From: Clostridium sp. MB40-C1
GTDB taxonomy: Bacteria; Bacillota; Clostridia; Clostridiales; Clostridiaceae
Length of the DNA stretch: 64,000 nt
NCBI RefSeq assembly: GCF_030913655.1
Contig: NZ_CP133189.1
Span: forward strand, 3,186,501 to 3,250,500
Reading direction: 5' to 3'
Shown here piece by piece: positions 28,111-38,705 of the stretch. A program made the translations under genes and the position numbers. Positions within the stretch are counted from its first letter, which is position 1. Every line of letters begins with the position of its first letter. A model generated the notes under the pieces. The model ran no database searches and was not told where the DNA came from. It was given only the letters and a program-made list of their open reading frames with translations.

Positions 28111-29352
28111 GTGAAAAATAGAGTTGTAATTACAGGAATAGGGGCAGTTACTCCTATAGGAAATAATGTTAGCACTTTTTGGAATAATATAAAAGAAGGT
28201 GTATGTGGAGTAAATGAGATAACAGCTTTTGATACAGCAGATTACAAAGTTAAATTAGCTGCAGAAGTTAAAGATTTTAAAGCTGAAGATCATATGGATA
28301 AAAGAGACGCTAGAAGAATGGATAGATTTTGTCAATTCGCTATAGCAGCAGCTGATGAGGCTGTAAAATGCTCTACGCTTAATCTTAATGAAATTGACTC
28401 AGAAAGATTTGGTGTAATAGTTGGTTCAGGAATTGGAGGAATAATTACTATAGAAGAACAGCATAAAAAACTTTTAGAGAAGGGACCGAAGAGAGTATCT
28501 CCTTTCTTCATACCTATGATAATAAGTAATATGGCAGCTGGAAATATTGCAATTAAATATGGTGCTAAAGGAATATGTACTACGATAGTAACAGCTTGTG
28601 CTACAGGCACACATGCCATTGGGGAAGCCTTCCACAATATTAGAAATGGATTATCTGACATTATTATAGCTGGAGGTGCTGAAGCATCAATTACTCCTCT
28701 AGCAGTAGCTGGGTTTGAATCTCTTACAGCATTAAGTACAAGTACGGATTTGAACAGAGCGTCTATACCTTTTGATAAAGAGCGTGATGGATTTGTTATG
28801 GGGGAGGGAGCAGGAATATTAGTATTAGAGTCTCTCGAACATGCATTAAAAAGAGGAGCAAAGATATATGGAGAAGTTGTTGGTTATGGAGCAACTTGTG
28901 ATGCTCACCATATGACAGCGCCAGCACCAGGTGGAGAAGGTGGAGCAAGAGCTATAAAGATTGCTATCTCTGATGCTGGAATTAAATCAGAGGATTTGTC
29001 TTATATTAATGCTCACGGAACAAGTACTCCATATAATGACAAATTTGAAACAGAAGCAATAAAGAGTGTACTTGGTGAAAAAGCTTATAACATACCAGTA
29101 AGTTCAACGAAATCCATGACAGGACATTTACTTGGAGCAGCAGGAGCTATAGAGGCAGTTATTTGCACTAAAGCCCTAGAAGAAGGGTTTGTACCACCAA
29201 CTATAGGACTTAATGTAAAAGATGAGGAATGTGATTTAGATTATGTTCCAAACAAAGGAAGAAAGCAAGAGTTAGAATATGCTCTTTCTAATTCTCTAGG
29301 ATTTGGTGGACATAATGCGTCAATAATAATAAAGAAATGGAATGAGAGGTAG
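28111..29352 (+). CDS. fabF: Beta-ketoacyl-ACP synthase II
   Basis: Elongating condensing enzyme. Cys163 in VTACATGTH, the first His in [11 protein letters not shown] and the second in [10 protein letters not shown] form the Cys-His-His triad. The GTG start lies behind GAGGAG. Length of 413 residues is normal. Four bases separate its stop from the accB start. Confidence 0.97.
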   Translation: MKNRVVITGIGAVTPIGNNVSTFWNNIKEGVCGVNEITAFDTADYKVKLAAEVKDFKAEDHMDKRDARRMDRFCQFAIAAADEAVKCSTLNLNEIDSERFGVIVGSGIGGIITIEEQHKKLLEKGPKRVSPFFIPMIISNMAAGNIAIKYGAKGICTTIVTACATGTHAIGEAFHNIRNGLSDIIIAGGAEASITPLAVAGFESLTALSTSTDLNRASIPFDKERDGFVMGEGAGILVLESLEHALKRGAKIYGEVVGYGATCDAHHMTAPAPGGEGGARAIKIAISDAGIKSEDLSYINAHGTSTPYNDKFETEAIKSVLGEKAYNIPVSSTKSMTGHLLGAAGAIEAVICTKALEEGFVPPTIGLNVKDEECDLDYVPNKGRKQELEYALSNSLGFGGHNASIIIKKWNER

Positions 29353-29356
29353 GATT

Positions 29357-29848
29357 ATGGATTATAGAGATATTAAAGATATAATAAAATTAATGAGTGA
29401 ATCTAGACTTACTTCTTTAGAAATAGAGACTGAAGAAATCAGTATAAAAATGAAAAAAACACTGGAAAATGAAGGTGTACCAGTAATAAAAGAAAATCAA
29501 AACGATATAAACAAAAATGAAATTATGCAAGAAATAAGTTTAGAAAATTCAAATTTAGCTATAGAAAAGCAAGAAGAGTCTTTACCACAAAGTATAATTA
29601 GTGATAATATTATAACTATAAAATCTCCTATTGTAGGAACTTATTATAGCTCACCAGCTCCAGGTGAAGAGAACTTTGTAAAAGAGGGTAGCAAGGTTCA
29701 AAAAGGTGAAACTCTTTGTATAATAGAAGCTATGAAACTTATGAATGAAATAGAAGCAGAAGATGATTATGAAATTGTACAAATATTAGTAAAAAATGAA
29801 GATATGGTTGAATATGGTCAGCCAATATTCAATGTAAAAAAGATTTAG
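29357..29848 (+). CDS. accB: Biotin carboxyl carrier protein of acetyl-CoA carboxylase
   Basis: Carries carboxybiotin between AccC and AccDA. The biotinyl lysine is K127 in EAMKLMNE, in the C-terminal lipoyl-like domain; the N-terminal 40 residues and a Gln/Glu/Asn-rich linker precede it. The ATG at 29357 lies behind AGAGG inside the end of fabF; an earlier in-frame ATG at 29342 is less well placed. It is a substrate of the BirA encoded at 6301. Confidence 0.95.
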   Translation: MDYRDIKDIIKLMSESRLTSLEIETEEISIKMKKTLENEGVPVIKENQNDINKNEIMQEISLENSNLAIEKQEESLPQSIISDNIITIKSPIVGTYYSSPAPGEENFVKEGSKVQKGETLCIIEAMKLMNEIEAEDDYEIVQILVKNEDMVEYGQPIFNVKKI

Positions 29849-29862
29849 AGGAGAGAAAACTT

Positions 29863-30291
29863 ATGTCATTAAGTATAAAAGAAATACAAGAGATTTTACC
29901 ACATAGATATCCTTTTTTACTGGTAGATAAAATAGAGGAAATAGAAGAAGGTCAAAGGGCTGTTGGATATAAAAATGTAACTATGAATGAATATTTTTTT
30001 CAAGGACATTTTCCACAAGAGCCAGTTATGCCAGGAGTGTTAATTGTAGAGGCGCTTGCTCAAGTAGGTGCTGTAGCTCTTTTAAGTAAAGAAGAATTTA
30101 AAGGAAAGATAGCTTATTTTGGGGGCATAAACAAAGCTAAATTCAGAAGAAAAGTCATTCCAGGAGATGTTCTTAAATTAGAGATAGAAATAATTAAGAT
30201 GAAGGGTCCTGCTGGAATAGGAAAAGGTATAGCTACAGTTAACGGAGAAAAAGCTTGTGAAGCTGAATTAATGTTTGCAATAGGTAAGTAA
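29863..30291 (+). CDS. fabZ: 3-hydroxyacyl-ACP dehydratase
   Basis: Hot-dog-fold dehydratase producing trans-2-enoyl-ACP. His49 in [12 protein letters not shown] and Glu63 in VEALAQ are the catalytic pair. Length of 142 residues is typical. No FabA/FabM isomerase gene accompanies it in this operon, so unsaturated fatty-acid formation is not explained here. Confidence 0.97.
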   Translation: MSLSIKEIQEILPHRYPFLLVDKIEEIEEGQRAVGYKNVTMNEYFFQGHFPQEPVMPGVLIVEALAQVGAVALLSKEEFKGKIAYFGGINKAKFRRKVIPGDVLKLEIEIIKMKGPAGIGKGIATVNGEKACEAELMFAIGK

Positions 30292-30336
30292 TGAAAGGAA
30301 TTTCAGTGCACTGAAATTTTAGGGGTAGGTGGAAAA

Positions 30337-31686
30337 ATGTTTAATAAAATTTTGATAGCCAATCGTGGCGAAATTGCTGTTAGGGTAATTAGAGCTTGCA
30401 GGGAAATGGGAATAGAAACTGTAGCAGTATATTCTGAAGTAGATAGAAATGCTCTCCATGTTCAAATGGCAGATGAAGCAGTTTGTATAGGACCTGGTAA
30501 AGCACAGGACAGTTATCTTAACATGCAGAATATAATAAGTGCGACTGTATTAACTGGAGCACAAGCTATTCACCCAGGGTTTGGTTTTTTATCTGAAAAC
30601 AGCAAATTTGCTCAAATGTGTAAAGAATGTAATATAACTTTCATAGGGCCAGATGCTGAAACTATAGACAGTATGGGTAATAAGTCAAAAGCTAGGGAAA
30701 TAATGATAAAGTCAGGAGTTCCTGTAATTCCTGGAACAGAGGGAAGCATAGAAACTGTAGAAGATGCTTTAAAAGAAGCAGACAGAATTGGATATCCTGT
30801 TATGGTAAAGGCTTCAGCTGGAGGCGGTGGAAGAGGCATAAGAATTGTAAGAGCTAAGGAAGAATTAAAAAAGGCTTTTGAAACAGCTAAGTCAGAAGCA
30901 AAAGTAGCCTTTGGTGACGATACAATGTATATTGAAAAGTTTATTGAAAAACCTCGTCATATAGAGTTTCAAATTTTAGCAGATAATTATGGAAATGTTA
31001 TTCATCTATGTGAAAGGGATTGCTCTATACAAAGAAGAAATCAGAAGGTTTTAGAGGAAGCTCCTAGTCCTGTTATGTCACATCAACTTAGAAAAAAGAT
31101 GGGTGAAGTTGCGGTTAAAGCAGCAAAATCCGTTAATTATAAGAGTGTAGGAACAATAGAATTTTTGGTAGATAAGGATTTTAATTTTTATTTCATGGAA
31201 ATGAATACAAGAATACAAGTAGAACATCCAATCACAGAAATGATAACAAGAGTAGATTTAGTGAAAGAGCAGATAAGAATTTCCGCAGGAGAAAAGCTTG
31301 AATTTTCGCAAGAAGATATAGATGTTAAGGGACATTCTATAGAATGCAGAATTAATGCAGAAAATCCTAAAAAAGGGTTTAGACCTTCACCAGGAACTAT
31401 AACTTTAGAACATTTACCAGGGGGAAGTGGAGTTAGAATAGACAGTTCTATATACCAAGGGTATACTATACCTCCTACTTATGATTCTATGGTTGCTAAG
31501 TTAATAGTGCATGGCACAGATAGAAAAGAAGCTATAAGCAAGATGAAGAGAGCACTTGAAGAATTTCTTGTAGATGGAATAGATACAAATATAGAATTCC
31601 AGTTAAACATACTATACAATGAGAGTTTTCAAAAAGGAGATTATGATACTGGATTTATCCAAAGCAACCAAGATACGTTGTTTTAA
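30337..31686 (+). CDS. accC: Biotin carboxylase subunit of acetyl-CoA carboxylase
   Basis: ATP-dependent carboxylation of biotin on AccB. ATP-grasp enzyme of 449 residues, with the glycine-rich loop [14 protein letters not shown], catalytic [14 protein letters not shown] near residues 287-300 and the N-terminal [13 protein letters not shown]. Confidence 0.97.
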   Translation: MFNKILIANRGEIAVRVIRACREMGIETVAVYSEVDRNALHVQMADEAVCIGPGKAQDSYLNMQNIISATVLTGAQAIHPGFGFLSENSKFAQMCKECNITFIGPDAETIDSMGNKSKAREIMIKSGVPVIPGTEGSIETVEDALKEADRIGYPVMVKASAGGGGRGIRIVRAKEELKKAFETAKSEAKVAFGDDTMYIEKFIEKPRHIEFQILADNYGNVIHLCERDCSIQRRNQKVLEEAPSPVMSHQLRKKMGEVAVKAAKSVNYKSVGTIEFLVDKDFNFYFMEMNTRIQVEHPITEMITRVDLVKEQIRISAGEKLEFSQEDIDVKGHSIECRINAENPKKGFRPSPGTITLEHLPGGSGVRIDSSIYQGYTIPPTYDSMVAKLIVHGTDRKEAISKMKRALEEFLVDGIDTNIEFQLNILYNESFQKGDYDTGFIQSNQDTLF

Positions 31687-31700
31687 GGTAGGTGAACATC

Positions 31701-32567
31701 ATGTTTAAATTTAGACCAGTTTTTAAAAAGAGAAAATATATAACTTTAAAAAATACTATGGATAAAGTTGAGGATAAAAAGGAAGTAGTGCCCAACATTC
31801 CTGGTGGTATGTGGATTAAGTGTGATACCTGTGGAAATATAATGTATAAAAAAGATTTTGAGGATAATGCTAAAGTTTGTACATCTTGTGGTAAGTACTA
31901 TAGAATGAGTGCTAAAGAAAGAATTGAATTAGTTATAGATACAGGAACTTTTAGAGAGATAGATAGAGATTTAAAAACTGTAAATCCATTAGATTTTCCA
32001 CAATATGAAGATAAAGTTAAAAAGTCAAAAGAGCAAACAGGGTTAGAGGAAGGCTTTGTAGTTGGATATGGTAAGATATATGGAAAAGATGTTGTAATAG
32101 GAGTTATGGACAGCAATTTTATGATGGGAAGTATGGGATCTGTAGTTGGTGAAAAAATAACAAGAGCTATAGAAAAAGCTACAGAAGAAAGGCTTCCAAT
32201 AATTATTTTTACTGCTTCAGGTGGGGCTAGAATGCAAGAAGGAATGTACTCACTTATGCAAATGGCAAAAACAAGTGCGGCGGTAGGAAGGCATAGTCAG
32301 GCAGGGCTTCTATACATACCTATACTTACTGATCCTACAACAGGAGGGGTTACAGCTAGTTTTGCTATGCTTGGAGATATAATATTATCAGAACCTGGAA
32401 CAATAATTGGGTTCGCTGGAAGAAGGGTTATAGAGCAAACTATAAGACAAAAACTTCCTGATGATTTTCAGAAGGCAGAGTTTTTATTAGAGCATGGATT
32501 TTTAGATAAGATAGTTGAGAGAAAACAGATTAAAAAGACCTTATATAAAATTGTCGATATGCACTAG
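31701..32567 (+). CDS. accD: Acetyl-CoA carboxylase carboxyltransferase subunit beta
   Basis: Half of the carboxyltransferase that makes malonyl-CoA. The N-terminal zinc ribbon has C41, C44, C60 and C63, followed by the crotonase-like domain ([12 protein letters not shown] and AGRRVIEQT). I chose ATG 31701, behind AGGTGA; the GTG at 31692 is part of that ribosome binding site. Length is 288 residues. Confidence 0.96.
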   Translation: MFKFRPVFKKRKYITLKNTMDKVEDKKEVVPNIPGGMWIKCDTCGNIMYKKDFEDNAKVCTSCGKYYRMSAKERIELVIDTGTFREIDRDLKTVNPLDFPQYEDKVKKSKEQTGLEEGFVVGYGKIYGKDVVIGVMDSNFMMGSMGSVVGEKITRAIEKATEERLPIIIFTASGGARMQEGMYSLMQMAKTSAAVGRHSQAGLLYIPILTDPTTGGVTASFAMLGDIILSEPGTIIGFAGRRVIEQTIRQKLPDDFQKAEFLLEHGFLDKIVERKQIKKTLYKIVDMH

Positions 32568-32586
32568 GAAGAGGTGGTGTTAGGTT

Positions 32587-33531
32587 ATGCTAGAGTGTGA
32601 GAAAAAAATTAAAGAGCTTGCTAAAAAAATAGAGGAGTTAGTTAAGTTTTCTAAAGAAAAAAATGTGGATTTATCTTCTGAAATTAATAAATTAGAGAAT
32701 GAACTTCAGGAACTTAAAAACGAAGCTTATAAAAATCTAACTCCTTTAGATAAATTAACATTGGCTAGAGTTTTAGAACGTCCAACCTCTCTTGATTATA
32801 TACAAGGAATTTTTGATTCATTTATAGAACTTCATGGAGATAGGTATTACAAAGATGATCCTGCAATTATAGGGGGACTTGCAAAGTTAAATGGAATGCC
32901 TGTTACAGTTATAGGGCAGCAAAAAGGAAGAAATGTTAAAGAAAATATTAAAAGAAATTTTGGAATGCCAAATCCAGAAGGGTATAGAAAAGCATTAAGG
33001 TTAATGAAGCAAGCTGAAAAATTTAAAAGACCAGTAATTTGTTTTATAGATACACCAGGAGCTTTCCCAGGTATGGGTGCAGAAGAAAGAGGGCAAGGAG
33101 AAGCTATTGCAAAGAATTTAATGGATATGGCTAGCTTAAAAACCCCAATAATTTCTATAGTTATAGGTGAAGGGGGAAGTGGAGGAGCCTTAGCTTTGTC
33201 TTTAGGTGATGAGATATGGATGCTAGAGCATTCAGTATATTCAGTTCTTTCACCAGAAGGATTTGCAAGCATTCTTTGGAAGGATGCTTCAAGAGTAAAA
33301 GAGGCAGCATCTATTATGAAAATTACAGCCCAAGATTTAAAAGAGTATGGAATTATAGATAAAATAATAGAAGAACCTCAAGGTGGAGCTCATAAAAATC
33401 CTAATGAAATAATTTCAACAGTAAAAGAGTATTTACTTAGAGTACCATTTAAAGAAAGACTAGGAAATGTTGAAGAAATTTTAAATAAAAGGTATGATAA
33501 ATTTAGAAATATAGGAGGATTTTTAGAATAA
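32587..33531 (+). CDS. accA: Acetyl-CoA carboxylase carboxyltransferase subunit alpha
   Basis: Partner of AccD. A coiled-coil N-terminus (residues 1-50) leads into the crotonase-like domain, with [21 protein letters not shown] and [15 protein letters not shown]. Length of 314 residues is normal. It is the last gene of the twelve-gene fatty-acid operon, closed by the hairpin at 33640-33679. Confidence 0.97.
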   Translation: MLECEKKIKELAKKIEELVKFSKEKNVDLSSEINKLENELQELKNEAYKNLTPLDKLTLARVLERPTSLDYIQGIFDSFIELHGDRYYKDDPAIIGGLAKLNGMPVTVIGQQKGRNVKENIKRNFGMPNPEGYRKALRLMKQAEKFKRPVICFIDTPGAFPGMGAEERGQGEAIAKNLMDMASLKTPIISIVIGEGGSGGALALSLGDEIWMLEHSVYSVLSPEGFASILWKDASRVKEAASIMKITAQDLKEYGIIDKIIEEPQGGAHKNPNEIISTVKEYLLRVPFKERLGNVEEILNKRYDKFRNIGGFLE

Positions 33532-33639
33532 AATTGCGTTGATGAAATTTTATTCTAGGTACTAGGCTAAAGGCACTATGTACTAGATAATGTTGATTTT
33601 CTTCCTAATGTCATAAAATCTTTCAATTAAGAAAAAGAA

Positions 33640-33679
33640 AAGGACTATAATAAAAAATCAATTTTTTATTATAGTCCTT
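33640..33679. terminator. Strong bidirectional terminator after accA
   Basis: A perfect 18-bp stem (33640-33657 with 33662-33679) and a 4-nt TCAA loop is T-rich on both outgoing strands. It lies between the convergent accA and antiporter genes and is flanked by CTAG-rich repeats (33553-33586 and 33692-33720). Confidence 0.93.
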
Positions 33680-33742
33680 GTTTGTGTTTTAAACCTAGTA
33701 CTTAGTATATGTCCCCTAGAAAAATGTTGCATTGCAATATTT

Positions 33743-34942
33743 TTAAGCAGCAGCATCTGTACTAGAGAATCTTTGGCTGTAAACAAATTTTAATAGTATA
33801 GGTGTTATAAGTGTAGTTATAATAACAACTGATATAACGGGGGCAAAGAATTGCTTGTTTAGAATTCCAATAGCAGCTCCTTTGTTTGCAACAATTAATG
33901 CTACTTCACCTCTTGAAATCATCCCAACACCAATTTGTAAACAATTATTTTTATCATAGCCACATATTTTAGCACCTAAACCGCAACCTATAACTTTAGT
34001 TAAAATAGCTACAAGTGTTAGTATTAAAGTAAATATTAACATAGAACTATTATCAGTGGTTAATGTCATATTTATTCCTATACTTGCGAAAAAGATTGGA
34101 GATAGTAAAAGGAAAGAAACATTTTCAATCTTCTTTTTAACATAATTTGAGTACATTGTATTAGAAATTACTACTCCAGCAATGTAAGCACCAGTAATAT
34201 CAGCTACACCAAAATATTCTTCTGCAATAAAAGCCATAATTAAACAAAAAGAAAAGGCAAATAAAGCAATTCTACGTTTTAAACCAATACGATCACTTAT
34301 AAGAGAGAAAAGTTTTCTGAATAAGAGACCTATAAGCGTAGCAACTAAGAAAAAAGCTGCTATTTTTAATAACACAATGCTTATATTGACAGATGAATCT
34401 GTAGTACTTGTTATTAGAGTTAGAAGTATTATACCTAAAATATCATCTATAATTGCAGCACCTAGTATTGCAAAGCCTGAGCTAGTTTTTAATTTCCCAA
34501 GCTCTTGAAGAGTTTCTACAGTAATACTTACAGAGGTAGCTGTTAGAATGACTCCTATAAATATATTTTGTAGTAAATCTTTACTAGGTAAATTGAACAA
34601 AATTTTTCCGTCATTGAAGAAACTCGCAGCTATAAAACCACCTAATAGGGGAACAATAACTCCTATAAGGGCAATAACAAAAGATGCTTTTCCACATTTT
34701 TTTAGTTCTTTAAAATCTGTTTCTAAACCAGCTTGAAACATTAATACAATAACACCAAGTTCAGCCATTTTAGATATAAAATCTGTTTCGTGAACAATAC
34801 CTAAAAATGATGGCCCTAGAATAATACCAGCTAATAATGCACCAACCACTTGAGGCATCTTAATTCTTCTAGTAAATAATCCTAAAATTTTAGTGCTTAA
34901 TAGAATTATAGCTAGGTCTAACAAAAAATGAATAGATAACAT
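33743..34942 (-). CDS. Cation:proton antiporter, CPA2 (Kef/NapA-like) family
   Basis: Membrane exchanger of about 399 residues with 11-12 hydrophobic segments. It has the family stretches RIKMPQVVGALLAGIILGP near the N-terminus and AAIIDDILGIILL in the middle, the latter with the paired acidic residues (DD) that bind the ion. No C-terminal RCK/TrkA_N domain is present, so it is the short type. Ion specificity (Na+ or K+) cannot be told. I chose ATG 34942 behind AGGGGGAA; the longer ORF start at 35017 would add 25 residues before the first membrane helix. It is convergent with accA. Confidence 0.88.
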   Translation of the reverse strand: MLSIHFLLDLAIILLSTKILGLFTRRIKMPQVVGALLAGIILGPSFLGIVHETDFISKMAELGVIVLMFQAGLETDFKELKKCGKASFVIALIGVIVPLLGGFIAASFFNDGKILFNLPSKDLLQNIFIGVILTATSVSITVETLQELGKLKTSSGFAILGAAIIDDILGIILLTLITSTTDSSVNISIVLLKIAAFFLVATLIGLLFRKLFSLISDRIGLKRRIALFAFSFCLIMAFIAEEYFGVADITGAYIAGVVISNTMYSNYVKKKIENVSFLLLSPIFFASIGINMTLTTDNSSMLIFTLILTLVAILTKVIGCGLGAKICGYDKNNCLQIGVGMISRGEVALIVANKGAAIGILNKQFFAPVISVVIITTLITPILLKFVYSQRFSSTDAAA

Positions 34943-35171
34943 GATGGAATTCCCCCTGTAAATAGTAATAAAGGATATATTAAAATCATCTAAAAATAAT
35001 AAATATTCTGAAATCAAAATAATTATAGCACTTACACAGGAAAAGTAAACAATAAAAGTAAAAATATAGATAAAGAGTAAAGAGGAATAAATATAAAAAT
35101 ATGTTGAATAAATATAAGAATAGATGTATAATAATACAAAGAAATAAATTCGGATTTAGGGGGAAATATGT

Positions 35172-36023
35172 ATGATTAAGAATAAGAAATTTAAAGCCAT
35201 AATATTTTCAATGATATTATGTTTAGCTGCTGGTTTTACAGGATGCGGCAAAAAAGCTGAGGCTCCTTCAGCAGACAATAAACAAAAAGTAGAGAATAAA
35301 TCAGAAGGTGGAGAAGTTGATAGAATAAAAAAATCTGGTAAATTAGTTCTTGGAACTTGTGCAGATTATCCACCATATGAATTCCATAAGAAAGTAAATG
35401 GAAAAGATGAAATTATTGGTTTTGACATTGAAATAGCTAAAGAGATAGCTAAAGATCTTGGCGTTAAATTAGAAATAAAAGATATGGGATTTGATGGACT
35501 TATACCATCACTTCAAACAGGTAAAGTGGATCTTTTAATATCTGGAATGACACCAGATGAAAAAAGAAAGAAGGAAGTTGACTTTACAAAATTATATTAT
35601 AAAGCAGAACAAGCTATAATGATTAGAACTGCAGATAAAGATAAATTTAAGAGTTTAGATGATTTTACAGGTAAGAAAATAGGAGCTCAAAAGGCATCAA
35701 TTCAAGATGAAATTGCAAAAAAACAAATTAAAAATGCTAGTATAGTTTCATTAAGTAAGGTTACAGATTTAACATTATCTCTTAAAACTAAGAGATGTGA
35801 TGCAATAGTTGTAGAAGGACCTGTTGCAAAATCTTATGCAGCTAAAAATTCTGATATAATGGTAGCGAATGTTAAAGTGGATAATATAGGAGAAGGTGCA
35901 GCAATAGCTGTTAAAAAAGGAAGTAATGATTTAGTAGAACTTATGAATAAAACTATAGACAAATTAACTTCTGAGGGTAAAATAGATGCTTTTGTTATAA
36001 AAGCAAATGAAATGGTTGAATAA
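35172..36023 (+). CDS. Polar amino acid ABC transporter, substrate-binding lipoprotein
   Basis: Extracellular solute receptor anchored by lipid. Signal peptide with lipobox FTGC (Cys near residue 25), a short Lys/Ala/Ser linker, then the bacterial SBP_3 domain with LVLGTCADYPPYEF, IGFDIEIAKEIAKDLGV and GKVDLLISGMTPDEKR. The ligand is probably a polar or basic amino acid; the exact one is not readable. It is separated from the permease gene by a 15-bp hairpin that may let it be made in excess. Confidence 0.92.
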   Translation: MIKNKKFKAIIFSMILCLAAGFTGCGKKAEAPSADNKQKVENKSEGGEVDRIKKSGKLVLGTCADYPPYEFHKKVNGKDEIIGFDIEIAKEIAKDLGVKLEIKDMGFDGLIPSLQTGKVDLLISGMTPDEKRKKEVDFTKLYYKAEQAIMIRTADKDKFKSLDDFTGKKIGAQKASIQDEIAKKQIKNASIVSLSKVTDLTLSLKTKRCDAIVVEGPVAKSYAAKNSDIMVANVKVDNIGEGAAIAVKKGSNDLVELMNKTIDKLTSEGKIDAFVIKANEMVE

Positions 36024-36082
36024 ATTGCTTGAATATAAATTTTAATAATTATTTAAAAAAGAATTTTTGTTTAAGACATATG

Positions 36083-36117
36083 ACAAAAGATAATGACGAA
36101 ATGTCATTATCTTTTGT
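36083..36117 (+). terminator. Intra-operon hairpin between binding protein and permease genes
   Basis: A perfect 15-bp stem (36083-36097 with 36103-36117) and a 5-nt GAAAT loop, without a T-run. It probably acts as an mRNA stabiliser or partial attenuator that raises binding-protein expression over the permease and ATPase. Confidence 0.7.
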
Positions 36118-36159
36118 TGAGTTAAATAAATTATAGTTATAAAATAGGAGGAATATTTA

Positions 36160-36840
36160 GTGGATTTTTCATATTTATTAGAATATAATAGCTTCTTTTT
36201 TAAGGGCGCAGCTATTACTATATTTTTATCATTTTTCACAGTAATTTTTGGAGCTTTATTTGGAACAGGTTTTGCTTTAATGAAGCTTTCAAAAAATAAA
36301 ATTTTAAAAGGAATTTCTTCTGTATTTATAGAAATAGTTAGAGGTACTCCTTTATTAGTACAGTTATATATTCTTTTTTATGGTCTTCCTTTAATGGGAA
36401 TAAATTTACCAGAAATAAATGCTTTTGGAACAAATTTTACTGATTTTATAGCAGGTATTTTAGCTTTAACGATAAATAGTACTGCATATGTAGCAGAAAT
36501 TATTAGGGGTGGTATACAATCTATAGATAAAGGACAAATGGAGGCAGCTAGATCATTAGGTATGGGACATAAAATGGCTATGAGCCACATTGTTATTCCT
36601 CAAGCAGTAAAAAATATTTTACCTGCACTAGGTAATGAATTTATAACTGTAATTAAAGAATCAGCAATAGTTTCTGTAATCGGAATTCATGAAATAATGT
36701 TTAATGCTCAGTTAGTAACAGGAGTAACATTTAAGCCAATAAGTCCATATATTTTTGCTGCTTTAATATACTTTGTTTTAACATTCGGACTATCAAAATT
36801 AATAGGCAAATTTGAAAGGAAGATGAAGATTAGTGATTAA
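36160..36840 (+). CDS. Polar amino acid ABC transporter, permease
   Basis: Inner-membrane channel subunit of the HisMQ/GlnP type, 226 residues with about five hydrophobic helices. [22 protein letters not shown] is the EAA loop that docks the ATPase, and [18 protein letters not shown] is the usual N-terminal block. The GTG start follows AGGAGG. It overlaps the ATPase gene by 8 bases. Confidence 0.95.
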   Translation: MDFSYLLEYNSFFFKGAAITIFLSFFTVIFGALFGTGFALMKLSKNKILKGISSVFIEIVRGTPLLVQLYILFYGLPLMGINLPEINAFGTNFTDFIAGILALTINSTAYVAEIIRGGIQSIDKGQMEAARSLGMGHKMAMSHIVIPQAVKNILPALGNEFITVIKESAIVSVIGIHEIMFNAQLVTGVTFKPISPYIFAALIYFVLTFGLSKLIGKFERKMKISD

Positions 36841-37555
36841 GGTAAATAAATTGCATAAAAAATTTAAAGATATACATGTTTTAAAGGGAATAGATGCTCA
36901 TATAAAAAAAGGTGAAGTTGTAGTTGTTATTGGGCCATCAGGTTCAGGTAAAAGTACCTTCTTAAGATGTTTAAACCTTTTAGAAGAGCCAACAGAGGGT
37001 GAAATAATTTTTGAAGGACAATCAATAACGGATAAAGGAGTAAATATTAATAAGCTAAGAGAAAAGATGGGGATGGTATTCCAACAATTCAACCTTTTTC
37101 CTCACTTAAGTGTTTTAAGTAACATTACTATAGCTCCTATGAAGGTTAAGAATATGTCAAAGGAAGAGGCAGAAAAGAAAGCGTTAGAATTATTAGATAG
37201 AGTAGGACTTAAGGACAAGGCAAATGTATATCCTAAACAGCTTTCAGGTGGTCAAAAGCAAAGAATAGCAATAGCAAGAGCATTAGCGATGTCACCGGAT
37301 GTTATGCTTTTTGATGAACCAACTTCAGCGTTAGATCCTGAAATGGTTGGAGAAGTTTTAGAAGTTATGAAAGAACTTGCAAAAGAAGGAATGACAATGG
37401 TAGTAGTAACTCATGAAATGGGATTTGCAAGAGAAGTTGCTGATAGAGTATTCTTTATGGATGGAGGAGTTATTTCAGAGGAAGGTACTCCACAAGAAAT
37501 ATTTAGCAATCCGAAAAATGATAGAACTAAAGACTTCTTAAGTAAAGTACTTTAG
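36833..37555 (+). CDS. Polar amino acid ABC transporter, ATP-binding protein
   Basis: Cytosolic ATPase of the GlnQ type, 240 residues. Walker [10 protein letters not shown] (residues 34-42), Q-loop [13 protein letters not shown], signature LSGGQKQR, Walker [14 protein letters not shown] and the H-loop VVTHEM are all intact. The GTG start lies within the end of the permease gene, so translation is coupled. The CTAG-rich segment and a terminator follow. Confidence 0.96.
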   Translation: MIKVNKLHKKFKDIHVLKGIDAHIKKGEVVVVIGPSGSGKSTFLRCLNLLEEPTEGEIIFEGQSITDKGVNINKLREKMGMVFQQFNLFPHLSVLSNITIAPMKVKNMSKEEAEKKALELLDRVGLKDKANVYPKQLSGGQKQRIAIARALAMSPDVMLFDEPTSALDPEMVGEVLEVMKELAKEGMTMVVVTHEMGFAREVADRVFFMDGGVISEEGTPQEIFSNPKNDRTKDFLSKVL

Positions 37556-37556
37556 A

Positions 37557-37675
37557 TAGTAATCAGTAACTAGATACTAGGTATAAAAGATAATTGCTAG
37601 TTGCTAATAGTTAAAAGAGCAATAAAAGCTTTTATATAAATTAATTAGAGATTAGTGATTAGAAGCTAGGTAGAG
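37557..37675. repeat. CTAG-rich degenerate repeat
   Basis: After the ABC operon, short units such as CAGTAACTAGATACTAGG, TTGCTAGTTGCTAATAG and AGATTAGTGATTAGAAGCTAGG recur with no ORF. It belongs with the segments at 27964 and 33553. The rest of the 339-base gap 37556-37894 holds only the terminator at 37707-37735. Confidence 0.5.
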
Positions 37676-37706
37676 TATAAGTTTTAATTATAAGTTAATA
37701 ATTGAG

Positions 37707-37735
37707 GAGGTTTTTCTTAGGAAAGGCCTCTTTTT
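37707..37735 (+). terminator. Terminator of the amino-acid ABC operon
   Basis: A 10-bp stem (37707-37716 with 37721-37730, two G-U pairs), a 4-nt TTAG loop and five T. Confidence 0.85.
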
Positions 37736-37894
37736 AGTTTATATTTTGGATTACATGGGTTAAATAAAAGGCAAGGAAAATCATAATAGAAAATAAAATT
37801 TAATTTTTGTGTTTTAAGAGGTTGTCCGTTGGCATAAAATAGAGGAATAGAATATATTTATATACTAGATATTAATATTAATTAAGGGACGCCT

Positions 37895-38518
37895 ATGTTA
37901 GAGAATGGTATTGAAAGAGATTTAATGAGTGATTCCAACTTAAACTATGATAGAAAAGCAGCTAAAGAATATGCTGAAAATTATGGATTAACACCTAATA
38001 GAAAAGAGTACCCTTATTTTAAAGATAATGATTGTGCTAATTTTGTATCTCAGGTTTTAAGGGCAGGAGGAATGGATGAGGAAGGAACAGAATGGGATAA
38101 ATTTGAATCGTGGTTTTGTAATACTACTGATGAGAAAGATCTTACTAAAATAGCATTAACATGGAGAAGTGCACGTTATTTTAGAAGGCATTGGAGTAAT
38201 GAGAATGGTATTGGTAGAAATAGAGCTTTTGCAACAGCGACAATAACAGTACAACAGGCATTGGATAATTTTAACAGAATCTATTTTTTGTTAAAAGAAG
38301 GAGATGTAATACAATATGGAGAGCCTACTAATAATAATTTGCCATATCATACTCAGGTAATACATGATAAAGGTTTTAATTGGAAAATAAAAGGATATGA
38401 TCTCTTTATGGCACAACATACTAAAAATAGTATATATGTATCTTTATACAATTATCTTACTAGATTAGAGAATAAAAATGAAAGATTTGTTTATATTTAT
38501 AAAATTAAAAATGATTAA
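37895..38518 (+). CDS. Amidase_6-domain protein (putative cell-wall amidase)
   Basis: A 207-residue protein matching the Amidase_6 (CHAP/NlpC-like) domain. It starts YDRKAAKEYAENYG, has the catalytic Cys in NDCANFVSQVLRAGG (C near residue 48) and the His in YHTQVI around residue 150. Relatives act on peptidoglycan or spore material, but this one has no signal peptide, so it would act inside the cell or be released at lysis of a mother cell. The start is uncertain: ATG 37895 has a poor ribosome binding site and ATG 37925 has a weak GAAAGAGA. It is flanked by a repeat element downstream. Confidence 0.78.
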   Translation: MLENGIERDLMSDSNLNYDRKAAKEYAENYGLTPNRKEYPYFKDNDCANFVSQVLRAGGMDEEGTEWDKFESWFCNTTDEKDLTKIALTWRSARYFRRHWSNENGIGRNRAFATATITVQQALDNFNRIYFLLKEGDVIQYGEPTNNNLPYHTQVIHDKGFNWKIKGYDLFMAQHTKNSIYVSLYNYLTRLENKNERFVYIYKIKND

Positions 38519-38525
38519 AAAAATT

Positions 38526-38627
38526 AAGGGGCTGTCGCATTAAGAAATTTACATACAATATACTGTTTTGAGAGCTTAAATTCAACACAATATATTGTAG
38601 GATTTATTATTAATGCAACAGCCCCTT
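38526..38627. repeat. MITE-like element with IS1182-type ends
   Basis: Inverted ends of 18 bases match at 17 positions (AAGGGGCTGTCGCATTAA at 38526-38543, complement at 38610-38627) around about 66 bases with an inner inverted repeat (TACAATATA, TATATTGTA). Its length of 102 bases equals the element at 11855-11956, and the ends begin alike. It may double as a terminator for the amidase gene. Confidence 0.65.
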
Positions 38628-38705
38628 GAAAATTTAAGTTTTTAAAAATAATGTTATAATTAATTGAAACTATAATTTAAATTTAAAAAGTTAAGGATTG
38701 ATAAT

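Noticed and set aside
32847-33272. A 141-codon minus-strand frame opposite accA.
   Set aside because: Shadow of accA, without family motifs or a translation start signal.
37817-37850. AAGAGGTTGTCCGTTGGCA, similar to one end of the MITE-like elements.
   Set aside because: No matching opposite end within 200 bases; at most a fragment.
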